Assembly (NCBI GenBank): GCA_963820095.1
Contig: CAWFZA010000021.1
Span: 243,173 to 307,172 of the forward strand
Direction of reading: 5' to 3'
DNA: 64,000 nucleotides
From: Roseiarcus sp963820095
Lineage (GTDB): Bacteria; Pseudomonadota; Alphaproteobacteria; Rhizobiales; Beijerinckiaceae
Shown here: positions 53,122-62,663 of the stretch, one piece after another
Position numbering within the stretch: the first letter of the stretch is position 1
Layout: each line of letters begins with the position of its first letter
The notes under the pieces: generated by a model
Database searches by the model: none
What the model saw: the letters and a program-made list of their open reading frames with translations, nothing else
Told to the model about the DNA's origin: nothing
Made by a program: the position numbers and the translations under genes

Positions 53122-54083
53122 GGCGGGTTTTCCTGCCGTTTGATTTCGCCGATCGCCCGTCGGACGGCTTCGAGCGAACTGAGCTTCGGCGTCCAACCGA
53201 GAGCGGACAGTTTCGCCGTGGAGTAGGCGAAGCAGGGAACGTCGCCGACCCACCCTTTGTTGTCCGTCCCAAACTGAAGCCGCGCGCCAGGCGCGACCGC
53301 TGCGGCGGTTTCGCGAGCGATGTCGCGCACGAAGATCCCGGAGTTGGTCGGGCCGATGTTGAAAACCTCGACCTTTCCGGTGACTCGACTCTGGATGAAA
53401 AGCATGGCTTCGACGAGCTCAGTCACGTGCAAATAGGATTTTCGCTGCGACCCGTCGCCTAGCACGTCGAGACAGTCAGGATTTGACCGCAACCGACGAA
53501 CGAAATCGAGAATCACGCCGTGGGTCGCGGGCAGTCCCACTACATTGGGAAAGCGGAACAGCAAGGCTCGGCCAAGAAACTTCTCCGCCGCCGCGGTGAT
53601 CATCGCTTCTGAGGCAAGCTTCATGGCGCCATAGTTCGAAATCGGGAACAGAGGGCCGGTGCTCTCCGTCAATTCCTGGTTTCCGAGATCGCCGTAGATC
53701 GCTGAGCTTGAGGCGAAGAGCAATTCTCCAATATGCCGCTCCTCCATGATCCTAAGGACGTTGAAGGTGGTCATGAATGTGTCGCGCAAATCAACGCCCG
53801 GGTCCGCGATCCCCGCTGGAATGTCGGAATTGGCCGCGAGATGCCAGACCTCCGAAATCCGACCCAGGTCGGCATGGGAGTCGAGACATGACCGGAAAGC
53901 GTCGAGATCGGCGAGATCGACGGTCGAAAACCTGAAGCTGTTCTTCTCGGTGAAGCGTGCGAGGTTGGAGACTGCGCCACGGCAGAGGTTGTCGAGACAG
54001 ATGACGGACTCGCCGCGCGAAAGGATGGAGTCCACCAGCGTATTGGCGATGAACCCCGCCCCGCCGGTAACCAAAATCGTCAT
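53118..54083 (-). CDS. NAD-dependent sugar epimerase/dehydratase (extended SDR)
   Basis: Acts on a nucleotide sugar, probably a heptose-nucleotide, given its neighbours. The N-terminal Rossmann motif is VTGGAGFIANTLVDSI; WHLAANSDI and the catalytic S...YxxxK pair (FASSSAIYG, ISNYGAMKLAS) are present. 321 residues, intact. Overlaps the fusion gene by 4 nt and follows the isomerase gene by 79 nt. Confidence 0.9.
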   Translation of the reverse strand: MTILVTGGAGFIANTLVDSILSRGESVICLDNLCRGAVSNLARFTEKNSFRFSTVDLADLDAFRSCLDSHADLGRISEVWHLAANSDIPAGIADPGVDLRDTFMTTFNVLRIMEERHIGELLFASSSAIYGDLGNQELTESTGPLFPISNYGAMKLASEAMITAAAEKFLGRALLFRFPNVVGLPATHGVILDFVRRLRSNPDCLDVLGDGSQRKSYLHVTELVEAMLFIQSRVTGKVEVFNIGPTNSGIFVRDIARETAAAVAPGARLQFGTDNKGWVGDVPCFAYSTAKLSALGWTPKLSSLEAVRRAIGEIKRQENPP

Positions 54084-54162
54084 CGCGACCCAATTCGCCT
54101 ACCGAACCCAGCTCGGACAACCGAGCGCGCCGCCCTAACCCGTCGGGCATATCGACCAGACG

Positions 54163-54804
54163 TCAAAACTTTTTCTCGCCGAGCAATGTGTGATCGACAA
54201 TGTGCCTGTGTCGAACATACTGGGCCAGCACATGCATCATCGACTGATGGATGTCCTCGACGATGCCGTAGTTGTGCGCGTCGACGTGAAGATTGATGTC
54301 GGCCACCTGCGCCGAAGCGCCGCCCTTGAACCCTGTCATTGCAATCGTTCGCAAGCCGTTGGCCTTTGCCCAGGCGACTGCGTTTACGATGTTTCGGGAT
54401 TCGCCGGAAGAACTTATCGTGATGAGCAAGTCGCCCGGTTTTGCGAGGGATGAAAGTTGGTAACTGAAAATGTCGTCGTAGCCGATATCGTTTGCGATTG
54501 CGGTGATCAGTTCGACCGTCGCCGAGAGACTCGACACTCTCGGCTTAATGGTTGTGTTCGTTCTGACGCCTTTGAGGCAGTCGCAAGCTAGATGATTGGC
54601 GATGGCGGCGGAACCGCCATTGCCACAGGAGAAGATCGCGCCATCGCGCGCGACGACGTCGATGATCGCGTCCGCTGCAGCCTGCATTCGGTCACGCGCC
54701 ACTGCAGCCGCCGCCGTACGGAAATGGTCAAAGTAGGCGTCGAGGTAGCCTGCCATGCCATCGTAAAGTCGTTCCGGGAAAAAAGTCAGGACAACCCCCT
54801 GCAT
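54163..54804 (-). CDS. SIS-domain phosphoheptose isomerase-like protein (GmhA type)
   Basis: Expected to isomerise sedoheptulose 7-phosphate to D-glycero-D-manno-heptose 7-phosphate. The N-terminal helix (YLDAYFDHFRTAAAAV) and FSCGNGGSAAIANHLACD, then ISSSGESRNIVNAVAWAKA, are the GmhA/SIS signature. The C-terminal NYGIVEDIHQSMMHVLAQYV supplies the His used in catalysis. 213 residues. It precedes the epimerase in the same minus-strand block; a gmhA symbol would be reasonable. Confidence 0.9.
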   Translation of the reverse strand: MQGVVLTFFPERLYDGMAGYLDAYFDHFRTAAAAVARDRMQAAADAIIDVVARDGAIFSCGNGGSAAIANHLACDCLKGVRTNTTIKPRVSSLSATVELITAIANDIGYDDIFSYQLSSLAKPGDLLITISSSGESRNIVNAVAWAKANGLRTIAMTGFKGGASAQVADINLHVDAHNYGIVEDIHQSMMHVLAQYVRHRHIVDHTLLGEKKF

Positions 54805-54895
54805 GCGGATTCTTTCGGCTCCTTACGATCTTCGGAGTCTTATTTTCCCGATTATTGGACAGCATGTCGCCGACGCGATCGACATCCGAGCCGCT

Positions 54896-56083
54896 TCAAT
54901 GAATAGCGGTCTCGGACAAAACCCGCGCGGGCTGGCGGCTCCGACCCAAGACGCGCTCGAGACCGGCGCGATACGCCTCGACGATTCCTTTTCGCTTGAA
55001 GCGGTCTAGCCCTCCACGTTCATGAAGGGAGGCTATGGACCGCTTGAACCGCTCCTGCTCTTCCAACAGCCGGGTGACGCCGGTCTCAATGTCATCGAGG
55101 TTTGTCGGATCACACGCGTAACCGACCTCGTTCTCGCCAAAGAATCCGTCGATGCCCCACCCCTTGGTGTGGAGCAAGGGCAAGCCCGAGAACAGCGCCT
55201 CGATAAAGACCATACCGAACGTTTCCCGACGAGTGGGCATCAGGAAAGCCACATAATCACCGAGGATCGTAGAAAATCCATCGCTGGGTAGAGGCCCTTT
55301 TAGCCTGACATTTTTCGCCTTGGCGCTTTCGATGATTTTAGAAACCTCGAGCATCGTCTTGGGTGAGCCCTTGCCGTAAACGTCGAGCGAGAGGCCTGGA
55401 ATTTGATGCGACATGCGTTCGATAACGGTGACAAGCGCCGCCAGATTTTTTCGTCGATGAACGTCAAGATTGAAAAGAGTCACGAAGCGAGGCTCAGAAA
55501 TGACTGGAGACGGCGTAAATCGCTCATTCTGGGTTATTGCCGGCAGGATCATCAATTTCGAATGATCGAGCCCAAACAACTCGTCAAAACGTCCTGCGAC
55601 CCAAGGCGTATGGGGGATGATGAGCGCCGCCCGATCGAGAATTGATCTCCAGGTCGTTTTCAAGTCCGGACGATATTTTACGATGGTAAGATCCGTGTCG
55701 CCCCAGATGTTGACGATAAACGGACGTTTGAGGCTTCGGGCGATTTTCTGGCCAACCAAACCTTCAACGGAGAATTTGTGCAGATGAAGGGCGTCGACCG
55801 GAATGCCGCGGCTCTGGATATCTTGGAGGATCCAATCGGATACACGCTCCAAGTAGGTCGCAAGAAAAAGTCCCTTGGGCGGCGCTCCGTAAGCGATCGC
55901 CTTTCGGTCGGGGCCGAAATCCACCGCAACTATGCCGGAAACAAGACTGACGCGATTCAGGGAATATACGACATGACGATATCCCTCGGTGAACTTGATG
56001 AGGTTGGCGACCGAATTGGTCTTGGCGGGCGCCATCGAGTCAGGGAAATCAGCACTAATATGAACGATGACCTTAGTGCTCAT
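54896..56083 (-). CDS. Glycosyltransferase, GT4-like
   Basis: Retaining GT-B glycosyltransferase, probably adding a sugar to a cell-surface or extracellular glycan. The N-terminal domain is weakly conserved. The C-terminal domain has LFNLDVHRRKNLAALV, a KG-P loop and the ETFGMVFIE E-x7-E motif that binds the nucleotide sugar. 395 residues. Codon use looks lower in GC than the flanking genes, consistent with horizontal acquisition. First gene of the heptose cluster. Confidence 0.85.
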   Translation of the reverse strand: MSTKVIVHISADFPDSMAPAKTNSVANLIKFTEGYRHVVYSLNRVSLVSGIVAVDFGPDRKAIAYGAPPKGLFLATYLERVSDWILQDIQSRGIPVDALHLHKFSVEGLVGQKIARSLKRPFIVNIWGDTDLTIVKYRPDLKTTWRSILDRAALIIPHTPWVAGRFDELFGLDHSKLMILPAITQNERFTPSPVISEPRFVTLFNLDVHRRKNLAALVTVIERMSHQIPGLSLDVYGKGSPKTMLEVSKIIESAKAKNVRLKGPLPSDGFSTILGDYVAFLMPTRRETFGMVFIEALFSGLPLLHTKGWGIDGFFGENEVGYACDPTNLDDIETGVTRLLEEQERFKRSIASLHERGGLDRFKRKGIVEAYRAGLERVLGRSRQPARVLSETAIH

Positions 56084-56411
56084 GCGTTAATCGGACCCCT
56101 CTACCCCCGAGAGACTCAAGTGAAATGAACCCTTTGTCAGCGATTTCGCCAAATCTAACCCGACCGAGTTTGGCTATTGTTTGGGACTGACCAGATAGAC
56201 TTCGGGGAAGCCTGAAGTCTGCGAGCCCCACTGGCAGTTCAATCCGCTATCTGGAATAACACTTCGTCATACGCCTTGTCAAAACCCCGCAGGAAACGAA
56301 AAGAATGACGAGAATTTTGGCTCGTTGCCGCAAGCCCGCCGCGCTTGATAAGGAATGGCGAACGCTTGGCAGCCTTTCAACCGTCGCGGAACCATCGCAA
56401 GGTTTTGGGCT
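56084..56411 (-). other. Intergenic region upstream of the heptose cluster
   Basis: About 330 nt of comparatively low GC. I see no gene and no convincing -35/-10 pair, although the cluster's promoter should lie here. Confidence 0.4.
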
Positions 56412-56633
56412 TTAGATCACACCCAGCGCCGGTCGCAGACTTGGCGACCTCTGCTCCACCAGCAACGCCAGACGCGGCGGTATGGGCCCCAGAAGCACGT
56501 TGTCCTCGAGCACCTTCTCGCGAGTCATCAGATTGCCGGTTCCTCGCTGGTCCTCCGTGACCCAGCGCGAAATTGAACCAGCGACCTTCAGAACAGGGCT
56601 GACATTGTTCGGTTCGGTCGCTTGGCCGGTCAT
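56412..56633 (-). CDS. Possible small protein after the sugar permease
   Basis: A 73-residue frame starting ATG 56633 (MTGQATEPNNVSPVLKVAGS) 17 nt after the permease stop, on the same strand, with GGGGA upstream. The sequence contains RWVTEDQRGTGNL and LLGPIPPRLALLVEQ. I do not recognise it. It could be a real short gene at the operon end or a chance frame. Confidence 0.35.
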   Translation of the reverse strand: MTGQATEPNNVSPVLKVAGSISRWVTEDQRGTGNLMTREKVLEDNVLLGPIPPRLALLVEQRSPSLRPALGVI

Positions 56634-56649
56634 GGCTAGTCCCCGGCGG

Positions 56650-57681
56650 CTATTCGACGACAGGCGCCGCTGTCGCGCCTGCGGCTTCAGCGTTCTCCGC
56701 CAGGACGCCCCGGCGCTGGCGACGCTGGGCAGCCTGAACCGCAAGGCCAACGGCGAGAATCAGCATCGAACCATTGAACAAGGGCTCGACAAAGAACGGG
56801 GCGCCGAGCTGGTTCAGGCCCGCGACCGTCACAGCCAGCACCGCCACGGCGAGCACTGTTCCCCACACATTGACCCGGCCGGGGCGGATCGAGGTTGCGC
56901 CGAGCAGCGCCGCCGTGAAAGCGGGCAAGAGGTATTCCTGTCCCACCGAGCTCTGCCCGACCTGGAGCTGCGACTCCAGCACGATTCCCGCGAAAGAGGC
57001 GAGCGTTCCGGCGGCGATGAAGGCGAAGGTTATGTATCGTTTGGCCGAGATGCCGTTGAGCTCCGCGGCGCGCGGGCTCGCGCCCAAGACATAAAGATAG
57101 CGGCCGAGCGGCAAGAACTCGAATACGACCCATAGAGCGAGGCTGACGAGGAGCGCGTAGACCGCCGGCGCCGGGGCAATCCAAATGCTGCCGGAAATGG
57201 CGCGAAACTCAGGAGGCAAGGTCGCAAGCACTTGCTGCCCGCCGGTGTACCAGGCGTTGAGTCCGTAAAGAATCGTGCCCGTGCCAAGGGTGGCGATGAA
57301 GGAATCGATTTTCACCCGCGTGATGAGCAGTCCGTTCGCTAGGCCGACCGCCGCGCCCATGAGCAGCACGCAGCAGATCGCCGCCCACCACGGCAGACCT
57401 TGGCCCTGCAGACCGATTGCAAGCACCTGCGAAATGCCGACGTTAAAGCCGGCCGAGAGATCGAATTGATTGGCGACCATTGGAATGAACACCGAAAGCG
57501 CCACCAAAAGCTGAACCGACTTGTTGCTGAGAATGGAGCGAATGTTGAAATAGGTGAGGAACGTGTCCGGCCTCAGCAAGGAAAACACGATCACGAGAAG
57601 AACGAACAGGACAAGAAGTCCCCAGACAGAGACCGCGCGCATGATCGCCGCGCTGAGCGAATGACGAGCGTTGCGGCTCAC
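56650..57681 (-). CDS. Sugar ABC transporter permease (RbsC type)
   Basis: Inner-membrane channel of a CUT2-type sugar importer. 343 residues with about eight to ten hydrophobic segments, for example WGLLVLFVLLVIVFSLL, LLVALSVFIPMVANQFDLS and FAFIAAGTLASFAGIVLESQ. The cytoplasmic EAA-like ASPRAAELNGISAKR region is present, as in RbsC proteins. Overlaps the ATPase gene by 4 nt (ATGA). Confidence 0.92.
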   Translation of the reverse strand: MSRNARHSLSAAIMRAVSVWGLLVLFVLLVIVFSLLRPDTFLTYFNIRSILSNKSVQLLVALSVFIPMVANQFDLSAGFNVGISQVLAIGLQGQGLPWWAAICCVLLMGAAVGLANGLLITRVKIDSFIATLGTGTILYGLNAWYTGGQQVLATLPPEFRAISGSIWIAPAPAVYALLVSLALWVVFEFLPLGRYLYVLGASPRAAELNGISAKRYITFAFIAAGTLASFAGIVLESQLQVGQSSVGQEYLLPAFTAALLGATSIRPGRVNVWGTVLAVAVLAVTVAGLNQLGAPFFVEPLFNGSMLILAVGLAVQAAQRRQRRGVLAENAEAAGATAAPVVE

Positions 57682-59219
57682 GAAACGGCTCCGTGTCGGG
57701 CCGACCAGTTTCCTCCCGCCGCGGCGGCAGTCAATGCGGCGACGGTGAGCGCGTATCCCGGAATCTCGGCAGCGACTTGCCCGCGGCTGAAGACAAGCGC
57801 GCGATGGCAGATGCGTTCGACTTCCTCGAAATCCGATGAGATCAACAGCACCGCCAGTCCTTTGCGCAACGACGACTGAAGCAAGTGATAGATGTCCGCC
57901 TTTGCTCCGACGTCGACCCCGATCGTCGGCTCCTCAAGAATAAGAAGCTTCACATGGGCCTCCATCCAGCGGGCAAGGACGACCTTCTGCTGATTGCCGC
58001 CGGACAGGGTCGCGACCGGCTCTTCGACGCTGGCGGTCTTGATGGAGAAGCGCTTGACGACGGCCGCAGCCTCGCCGAGCTCCTTTGCACGGGCAGTCAA
58101 CTCGAGCACCCCGCGGCCGCTCGCCGCCGGGTTCAAATAGATATTTTCGCGCACGTCGAGGTTTGAGGCGATGCCCTCCTCGGCTCGCCTGCTCGACACG
58201 AAGCCGACGCCTCGCGCCATCGCCTCGGCCGGGTCCGAAGGCGCGATCGGCTCCCCGTCGAGCGTGAGCCGTCCTGCGGTCCTCGGCGTCTGACCGAAGA
58301 TCGCGCGCCCGATCGTATGGTGGCCCGCGCCGCGCAAGCCGACGAGCCCAAGGGTTTCTCCCGCCGCGACAGAGAATGACACCGGACCGACCTGGTCGGC
58401 GATGAGGCCCGCAACCGAGAAGGCGCTGCGCTCGGAAGGCGGCGCAGGTCTGACGAAGGCGTCGCTCATCGAGCGTCCAACGATCATCTGAACGAGCTCG
58501 TCCGCATTGGTCTTGCGCGCCTCGACTGTCGCCAGCCGGCGTCCGTCGCGGAGGATGGTCACCCGGTCGGCGATGCGCAGCACTTCGTCCAGGCGGTGGG
58601 TGACGTAGACGACGCCAATTTTATTGGCGCGCAGCCGACGCAGCGTTCCGAGCAGGCGCTCGACGTCAGCCTCAGGAAGGGCGGCTGTCGGCTCGTCGAG
58701 AACCAAAATGTCCGACTTGATCGCCAGCGCTCGGCCAATCGCGACGAGTGAGCGCTCGGCGGCCGGAAGCGAGGAGATCGGGGCGTCGGGATCGAGATCG
58801 CTGCCCATAATCGCCAGCGCGTCCGCCGCGGCGCGCTTTACTTTCGGCCAAGAGATGAGGCCGGCCGGTGATCGAGGATAGCCCATTTGGATTGCGACAT
58901 TCTCGGCGATCGTCATCCATTCGACCAGCCCCAGATCCTGGTGGATGAAGGCGATCGGAAGGACGTCGGTTCCCGGTCGAGCCGGCTGCCCGTTGAATAC
59001 AATCTGGCCGGCGTCCGCCCCATAGACGCCCGCGAGCACTTTGATCAGCGTCGATTTGCCGGCCCCATTCTGACCGAGCAACGCGTGAACCTCTCCACGC
59101 CGAACGTCAAAGTCGACATGATCGAGCGCAAGCGTCCCGGTGAAACGCTTGACGAGACCCGTCATCGTGAGGAGCGGCGTGGCGCCCCCCTCGAGACCAA
59201 CGTCATCAATGCAATTCAC
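57678..59219 (-). CDS. Sugar ABC transporter ATPase (RbsA type)
   Basis: Tandem ABC ATPase of the CUT2 class, 513 residues. First domain: Walker A GQNGAGKSTLIK, Walker B LVLDEPTA. Second domain: degenerate Walker A GLRGAGHHT, good signature LSGGNQQKVVLARWM and LILEEPTIGVDVGA. The degenerate second P-loop is normal for RbsA proteins. ATG 59219; it ends with the coupled permease gene and begins 70 nt after the binding protein. Confidence 0.93.
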   Translation of the reverse strand: MNCIDDVGLEGGATPLLTMTGLVKRFTGTLALDHVDFDVRRGEVHALLGQNGAGKSTLIKVLAGVYGADAGQIVFNGQPARPGTDVLPIAFIHQDLGLVEWMTIAENVAIQMGYPRSPAGLISWPKVKRAAADALAIMGSDLDPDAPISSLPAAERSLVAIGRALAIKSDILVLDEPTAALPEADVERLLGTLRRLRANKIGVVYVTHRLDEVLRIADRVTILRDGRRLATVEARKTNADELVQMIVGRSMSDAFVRPAPPSERSAFSVAGLIADQVGPVSFSVAAGETLGLVGLRGAGHHTIGRAIFGQTPRTAGRLTLDGEPIAPSDPAEAMARGVGFVSSRRAEEGIASNLDVRENIYLNPAASGRGVLELTARAKELGEAAAVVKRFSIKTASVEEPVATLSGGNQQKVVLARWMEAHVKLLILEEPTIGVDVGAKADIYHLLQSSLRKGLAVLLISSDFEEVERICHRALVFSRGQVAAEIPGYALTVAALTAAAAGGNWSARHGAVS

Positions 59220-59289
59220 GATGTAGTCCGCAGCGATCGATTGCAGGGCGTCGAGTCCGGCGGGCGGTTCCCGCCGGACCGGGTCGGGC

Positions 59290-60405
59290 CTACTTCACGC
59301 CCCAGATCTCAAGATAATGCTGCTTATAGTTGTTGCTGGGGATGAAGGTATTCTTGTCGCCGCCCTCGGAATGGATGTTGTCCTTGGTGACGAGGAACGG
59401 CGGCTGCACGAACCCGCTTGGCGGCTCGTTGTGAAAGGCGCGGTTGAGTTCGTCAATCGCCTGCCATGCCTGCAGCTCGATTGGCTCGCTCACCGTCACG
59501 GTCTGATACTGGTCACCCTTGCGGATGCGGTCATAGGCTGAACGATTGCCGTCGGCTGCGATCAGCTTCGCCTGGGCGGGATCGACGCCGCCTGCGCGCA
59601 GGACCGGCACAGCGAAATCCCAATCATTGTCGCCGACCGAGGTCGCGTAGATAGGCAAGCCGAACCGCTGAACCCAACTGGTTGTGAGCTGCGGCTGACG
59701 CTGGGCGGCTTCGGAAGCGGGCGAGTTCGCGTAGTCGAGCACCTTGCAGCCCGGGCACTTCTCAACCTCGTCCTTGGTCGCCATCGATTTGACCTTGGCG
59801 ATCGCGTACTCGTTGTGGCTCAGGATGACGACGTGGGCCTTGCCGTCGGAATCGGCGATCGCCCAATCAGCCTCGGCCTTGCCGATCTCGCGCGGGTCCT
59901 CCTGGATATTGACGAACAGATTGAGATCCGGCTGGGGCCCGGGCAAGCCAGCGGCGTGGAGGCCCACAAATTTGATTCCCTGCGCCACGCCCGCCTTGAT
60001 TGGATCTTGCAGGCTTGCGGCGTCGGCGAACATCGCGATGCCGTCCGGCTTCAATGCGATCGCTTGGTTGAGCCCGGCGAGCCACGAGGTCGGGCTGCCC
60101 TTCCCGTCGATGACCGTGACATTCCAACCGAGCTTCTCGCCAGCTTCCTTAATGTACACACCATAGAGGTGGGAGATGTCGTTCTGTTCGTCGCCCGAGA
60201 GAAAGACGATCTTCTTGCCCGGCTCGGGCTTCGGCGCTTTGGTCGGCCCCTCCCAGGTCGTTTGCGGCCCAGCGTACTTTGCGACCGCGGACTTTGCGTC
60301 CGACACGGCGTCGGCGAAGGCGGGCGCGATCGTCATCGCGCCGGCAATCACGCCAAGGGCGATGACAATCGCTGTCGATCTTGCGACAAGAGCTTTCATC
60401 GGCAT
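59290..60405 (-). CDS. Sugar ABC transporter substrate-binding protein
   Basis: Periplasmic binding protein of the LacI/RbsB-like family (Peripla_BP_4). ATG 60405 is fixed by AGGAGG 5 nt upstream; the frame is open for 100 codons further but without homology. The signal peptide ends at PAFA-DA. Then KIVFLSGDEQNDISHLYGVY, GIAMFADAASLQDPIKAG and AADGNRSAYDRIRKGDQY follow. 371 residues. Ligand unknown, presumably the sugar processed by the two enzymes upstream. Confidence 0.93.
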   Translation of the reverse strand: MPMKALVARSTAIVIALGVIAGAMTIAPAFADAVSDAKSAVAKYAGPQTTWEGPTKAPKPEPGKKIVFLSGDEQNDISHLYGVYIKEAGEKLGWNVTVIDGKGSPTSWLAGLNQAIALKPDGIAMFADAASLQDPIKAGVAQGIKFVGLHAAGLPGPQPDLNLFVNIQEDPREIGKAEADWAIADSDGKAHVVILSHNEYAIAKVKSMATKDEVEKCPGCKVLDYANSPASEAAQRQPQLTTSWVQRFGLPIYATSVGDNDWDFAVPVLRAGGVDPAQAKLIAADGNRSAYDRIRKGDQYQTVTVSEPIELQAWQAIDELNRAFHNEPPSGFVQPPFLVTKDNIHSEGGDKNTFIPSNNYKQHYLEIWGVK

Positions 60406-60842
60406 GCGTTCCTCCTGTTTGGCCTGAAGCCAGGCCCTGCGCCGTTCTGTTGCGGCGGCTCTCCTCCTTGACTCATCGAATGATGAGCTTCGGCGGCCGG
60501 CTGGCGCTTTCCCTACGGTATCAACCCCGACGCGCAAACGAAACAGGTAATGTTGTCTGCCCGGCGTTCCGGTCCCAAGGGGCCCGAAGCCAACGTCCCC
60601 GCGCACGGCCCCGTAGGGCCTACGGTGGACTGCTGGTGCATGCGTCTGTCTCGGGACGGAGGAGGACTTCCGTTTTGGGCGGAATCCGTTGAACAGCGAA
60701 CCCATCGGCTCGTCCTGGCGGAGCGCGGCTTGGCGGCGAAGAAGGGCGCTCTAGTTCTTCGTGCGGCTGCGTCTTGCTCCACGAACCTGAGGCGGCTGCG
60801 AGCAGGGCTCCTGGCAATCGAAAGGGCGGCGCAAAGCCGAAG
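60406..60842 (-). other. Region between the dehydrogenase and binding-protein genes
   Basis: 437 nt with no supported gene. In the leader of the binding protein are a perfect GGCCTG-AAGC-CAGGCC hairpin (60421-60436) and a CTCATC-GAAT-GATGAG inverted repeat (60472-60487). They could be an mRNA stability element and an operator, respectively. A partial TTGATA-like -35 lies near 60520, but no good -10 follows. Confidence 0.45.
60472..60487. promoter_or_regulatory. Inverted repeat upstream of the binding-protein gene
   Basis: CTCATC-GAAT-GATGAG, perfect 6+4+6, about 70 nt upstream of the binding-protein start. Suitable as a dimeric regulator site; no regulator gene is in the window. Confidence 0.35.
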
Positions 60843-61832
60843 CTAAAGCGCGACCACTGCGCCGGACTCGAGCGACTGGCGCGCGGCTTCGGAACACAGG
60901 ACGGCGAGCCTTGCCTGCGCCGGAGTGCCGGCAATGGGCATGCGGTCGTTCCTGACGCAATCAATGAAATAGGATGCTTGATTTTCGTAGGCGTCGCCGG
61001 GCTTGGCGGCCAAGGCGTAGGATTTGCCGGGTTCATAGACGACGAGAGAGTTGGCGCCGCCCATCTCGACACTGACCCCGCCGGCGCGGAACATGAACTC
61101 GACAACGCCGCCCTCGCACAAAACCCTCAACGCGGCGGTGAACGGATAGCCTTCGGGCATGAACTCGCTGCCTTCGACGAAGCCCCCGGAATCGCCGAAG
61201 TCGACGGCCGCATGGATGTTGTTCCATAGCCCGGGCCTCAACTCACGGCCACGCGCATAGACCGACTTTGGCGCGCCAAAGATCCAGTTGAGGACATCGA
61301 AGTCGTGGACGCAGAGGTCGAGCACCGCGCCACCACTCAAAGCCGGGTTGAGGAACCAGTCCGCCCATCCGGGCAATTGGGACAGCCTTGTCGCCACGGC
61401 AGATAGCGGCTTCCCGATCTTGCCGCTTTGCACGAAGTCGACGAGCGAGACGTAGTCGCCCCAAAAGCGGAGGACATGGGCGACTAGGAGGACCTTGCCG
61501 CTTTCCTTCTGCGCGGCGATCATATCGTCGCAGCCGACGGCGGTGAGCGCAAACGGCTTCTCCAGGAGCACGTGCTTGCCCGCCCTGAGCGCGGCGATCG
61601 TGTACTCGGCGTGGAGATGGGTCGGCAGGGTATTGCTGATGGCGTCGATCGAGGGATCGCCGATGATCGCCAAATTCTCGGTGGTGGCGCGCCCTCCGAC
61701 TTCGTTCGCGAGCGTCTCGGCCTTCTCGAGGTGAAGCGAGGAAATGGCGGCCACCTCGACGCCCTTTATCTTGGCGTAGGCACGCGCATGCGTACGCCCC
61801 ATGAACCCCGAGCCGAGGATTCCAACCTTCAT
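60843..61832 (-). CDS. Gfo/Idh/MocA-family oxidoreductase
   Basis: NAD(P)-dependent dehydrogenase for a sugar or inositol-type polyol. 329 residues. N-terminal GILGSGFMGRTHARAY cofactor loop and the EKPFALT motif with the catalytic Lys. The C-terminal domain has GGAVLDLCVHDFDVLNWIFG with the conserved Asp-x-x-x-His. It lies 21 nt after the isomerase gene and upstream of the sugar ABC genes, all on one strand. Confidence 0.92.
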   Translation of the reverse strand: MKVGILGSGFMGRTHARAYAKIKGVEVAAISSLHLEKAETLANEVGGRATTENLAIIGDPSIDAISNTLPTHLHAEYTIAALRAGKHVLLEKPFALTAVGCDDMIAAQKESGKVLLVAHVLRFWGDYVSLVDFVQSGKIGKPLSAVATRLSQLPGWADWFLNPALSGGAVLDLCVHDFDVLNWIFGAPKSVYARGRELRPGLWNNIHAAVDFGDSGGFVEGSEFMPEGYPFTAALRVLCEGGVVEFMFRAGGVSVEMGGANSLVVYEPGKSYALAAKPGDAYENQASYFIDCVRNDRMPIAGTPAQARLAVLCSEAARQSLESGAVVAL

Positions 61833-61853
61833 GACAATCCGCCTATCGAGTTT

Positions 61854-62663
61854 TCAGGACAGACCGATCGACGCCAGCTTCTCGTACGAAGCCTGCATTG
61901 CGCGGTTGACTTCCGTGAGCGGCGGCCAAGGGTCACCCTGGAACTCGATCTCCACGCTGAGCGGACCCGTAAATCCACCCCTCTCCATGGTGTCGAGCAC
62001 CATTTTGAAATCGATGTGGCCCTCGCCGATTGCAGGGAAATCCCAGACACGGCCCTCGCCGCGCTTGTCCTTCAAATGGCAATGGACCAATTTCGGCAAT
62101 GCGACCTTCAGATCGGCGACGGGATCGACCGCGCCGTAGAACTCGGCGTTTGCAGAGTCGTAGTTGATGAGGACGTTCTTGCGGTCGATGCGCTGAAGAA
62201 CCGGCAGGGCCGCAACAGCCGACCTTGTGATCTCGCCGTGGATCTCGATGCCGAGAAGAATGTCGCGCGCCGCGGCGTAGTCTGCGAGTTCATGGATGTT
62301 GCCCATGAAAGCATCTTCGTCTTCGTTCTCGCTGTAGTGACCGCCGATGGCGGTGTTCATGATCTCGATACCCATCCGCTCGCAAAGATCGACAGCCTTC
62401 AGACCATCCTTCAGCCCGTCCTTGGTGGTTAGGTCGGAATGACCGCTGAGACTCAGGGACATCAGTCCGAGCTTGTTCATCATCCGCTGAATGCAGCCAA
62501 GCGTCTTGGCGTCGGCGTCGAGCGGGACGTGTTCGGTCCACCCGCGCACCGCGCTCAATTCCACAAACTTGTAACCCGCCGCCGCGATCCCTTCGAGGGC
62601 CTCCTCAAGGCTGTAGGTGTGGTAACTGTTGGAATGCCCACCCAGCCGGTTCCTCAGCGCCAT
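61854..62663 (-). CDS. Sugar phosphate isomerase/epimerase (AP-endonuclease-2 fold)
   Basis: TIM-barrel isomerase or epimerase of the AP_endonuc_2 family. 269 residues. Metal ligands visible are Glu in GIEIHGE, Asp in NYDSAN, His in VHCHLKDK and Glu in VEIEF. Paired with a Gfo/Idh dehydrogenase and an importer it suggests catabolism of an uncommon sugar. ATG 62663. Confidence 0.88.
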   Translation of the reverse strand: MALRNRLGGHSNSYHTYSLEEALEGIAAAGYKFVELSAVRGWTEHVPLDADAKTLGCIQRMMNKLGLMSLSLSGHSDLTTKDGLKDGLKAVDLCERMGIEIMNTAIGGHYSENEDEDAFMGNIHELADYAAARDILLGIEIHGEITRSAVAALPVLQRIDRKNVLINYDSANAEFYGAVDPVADLKVALPKLVHCHLKDKRGEGRVWDFPAIGEGHIDFKMVLDTMERGGFTGPLSVEIEFQGDPWPPLTEVNRAMQASYEKLASIGLS

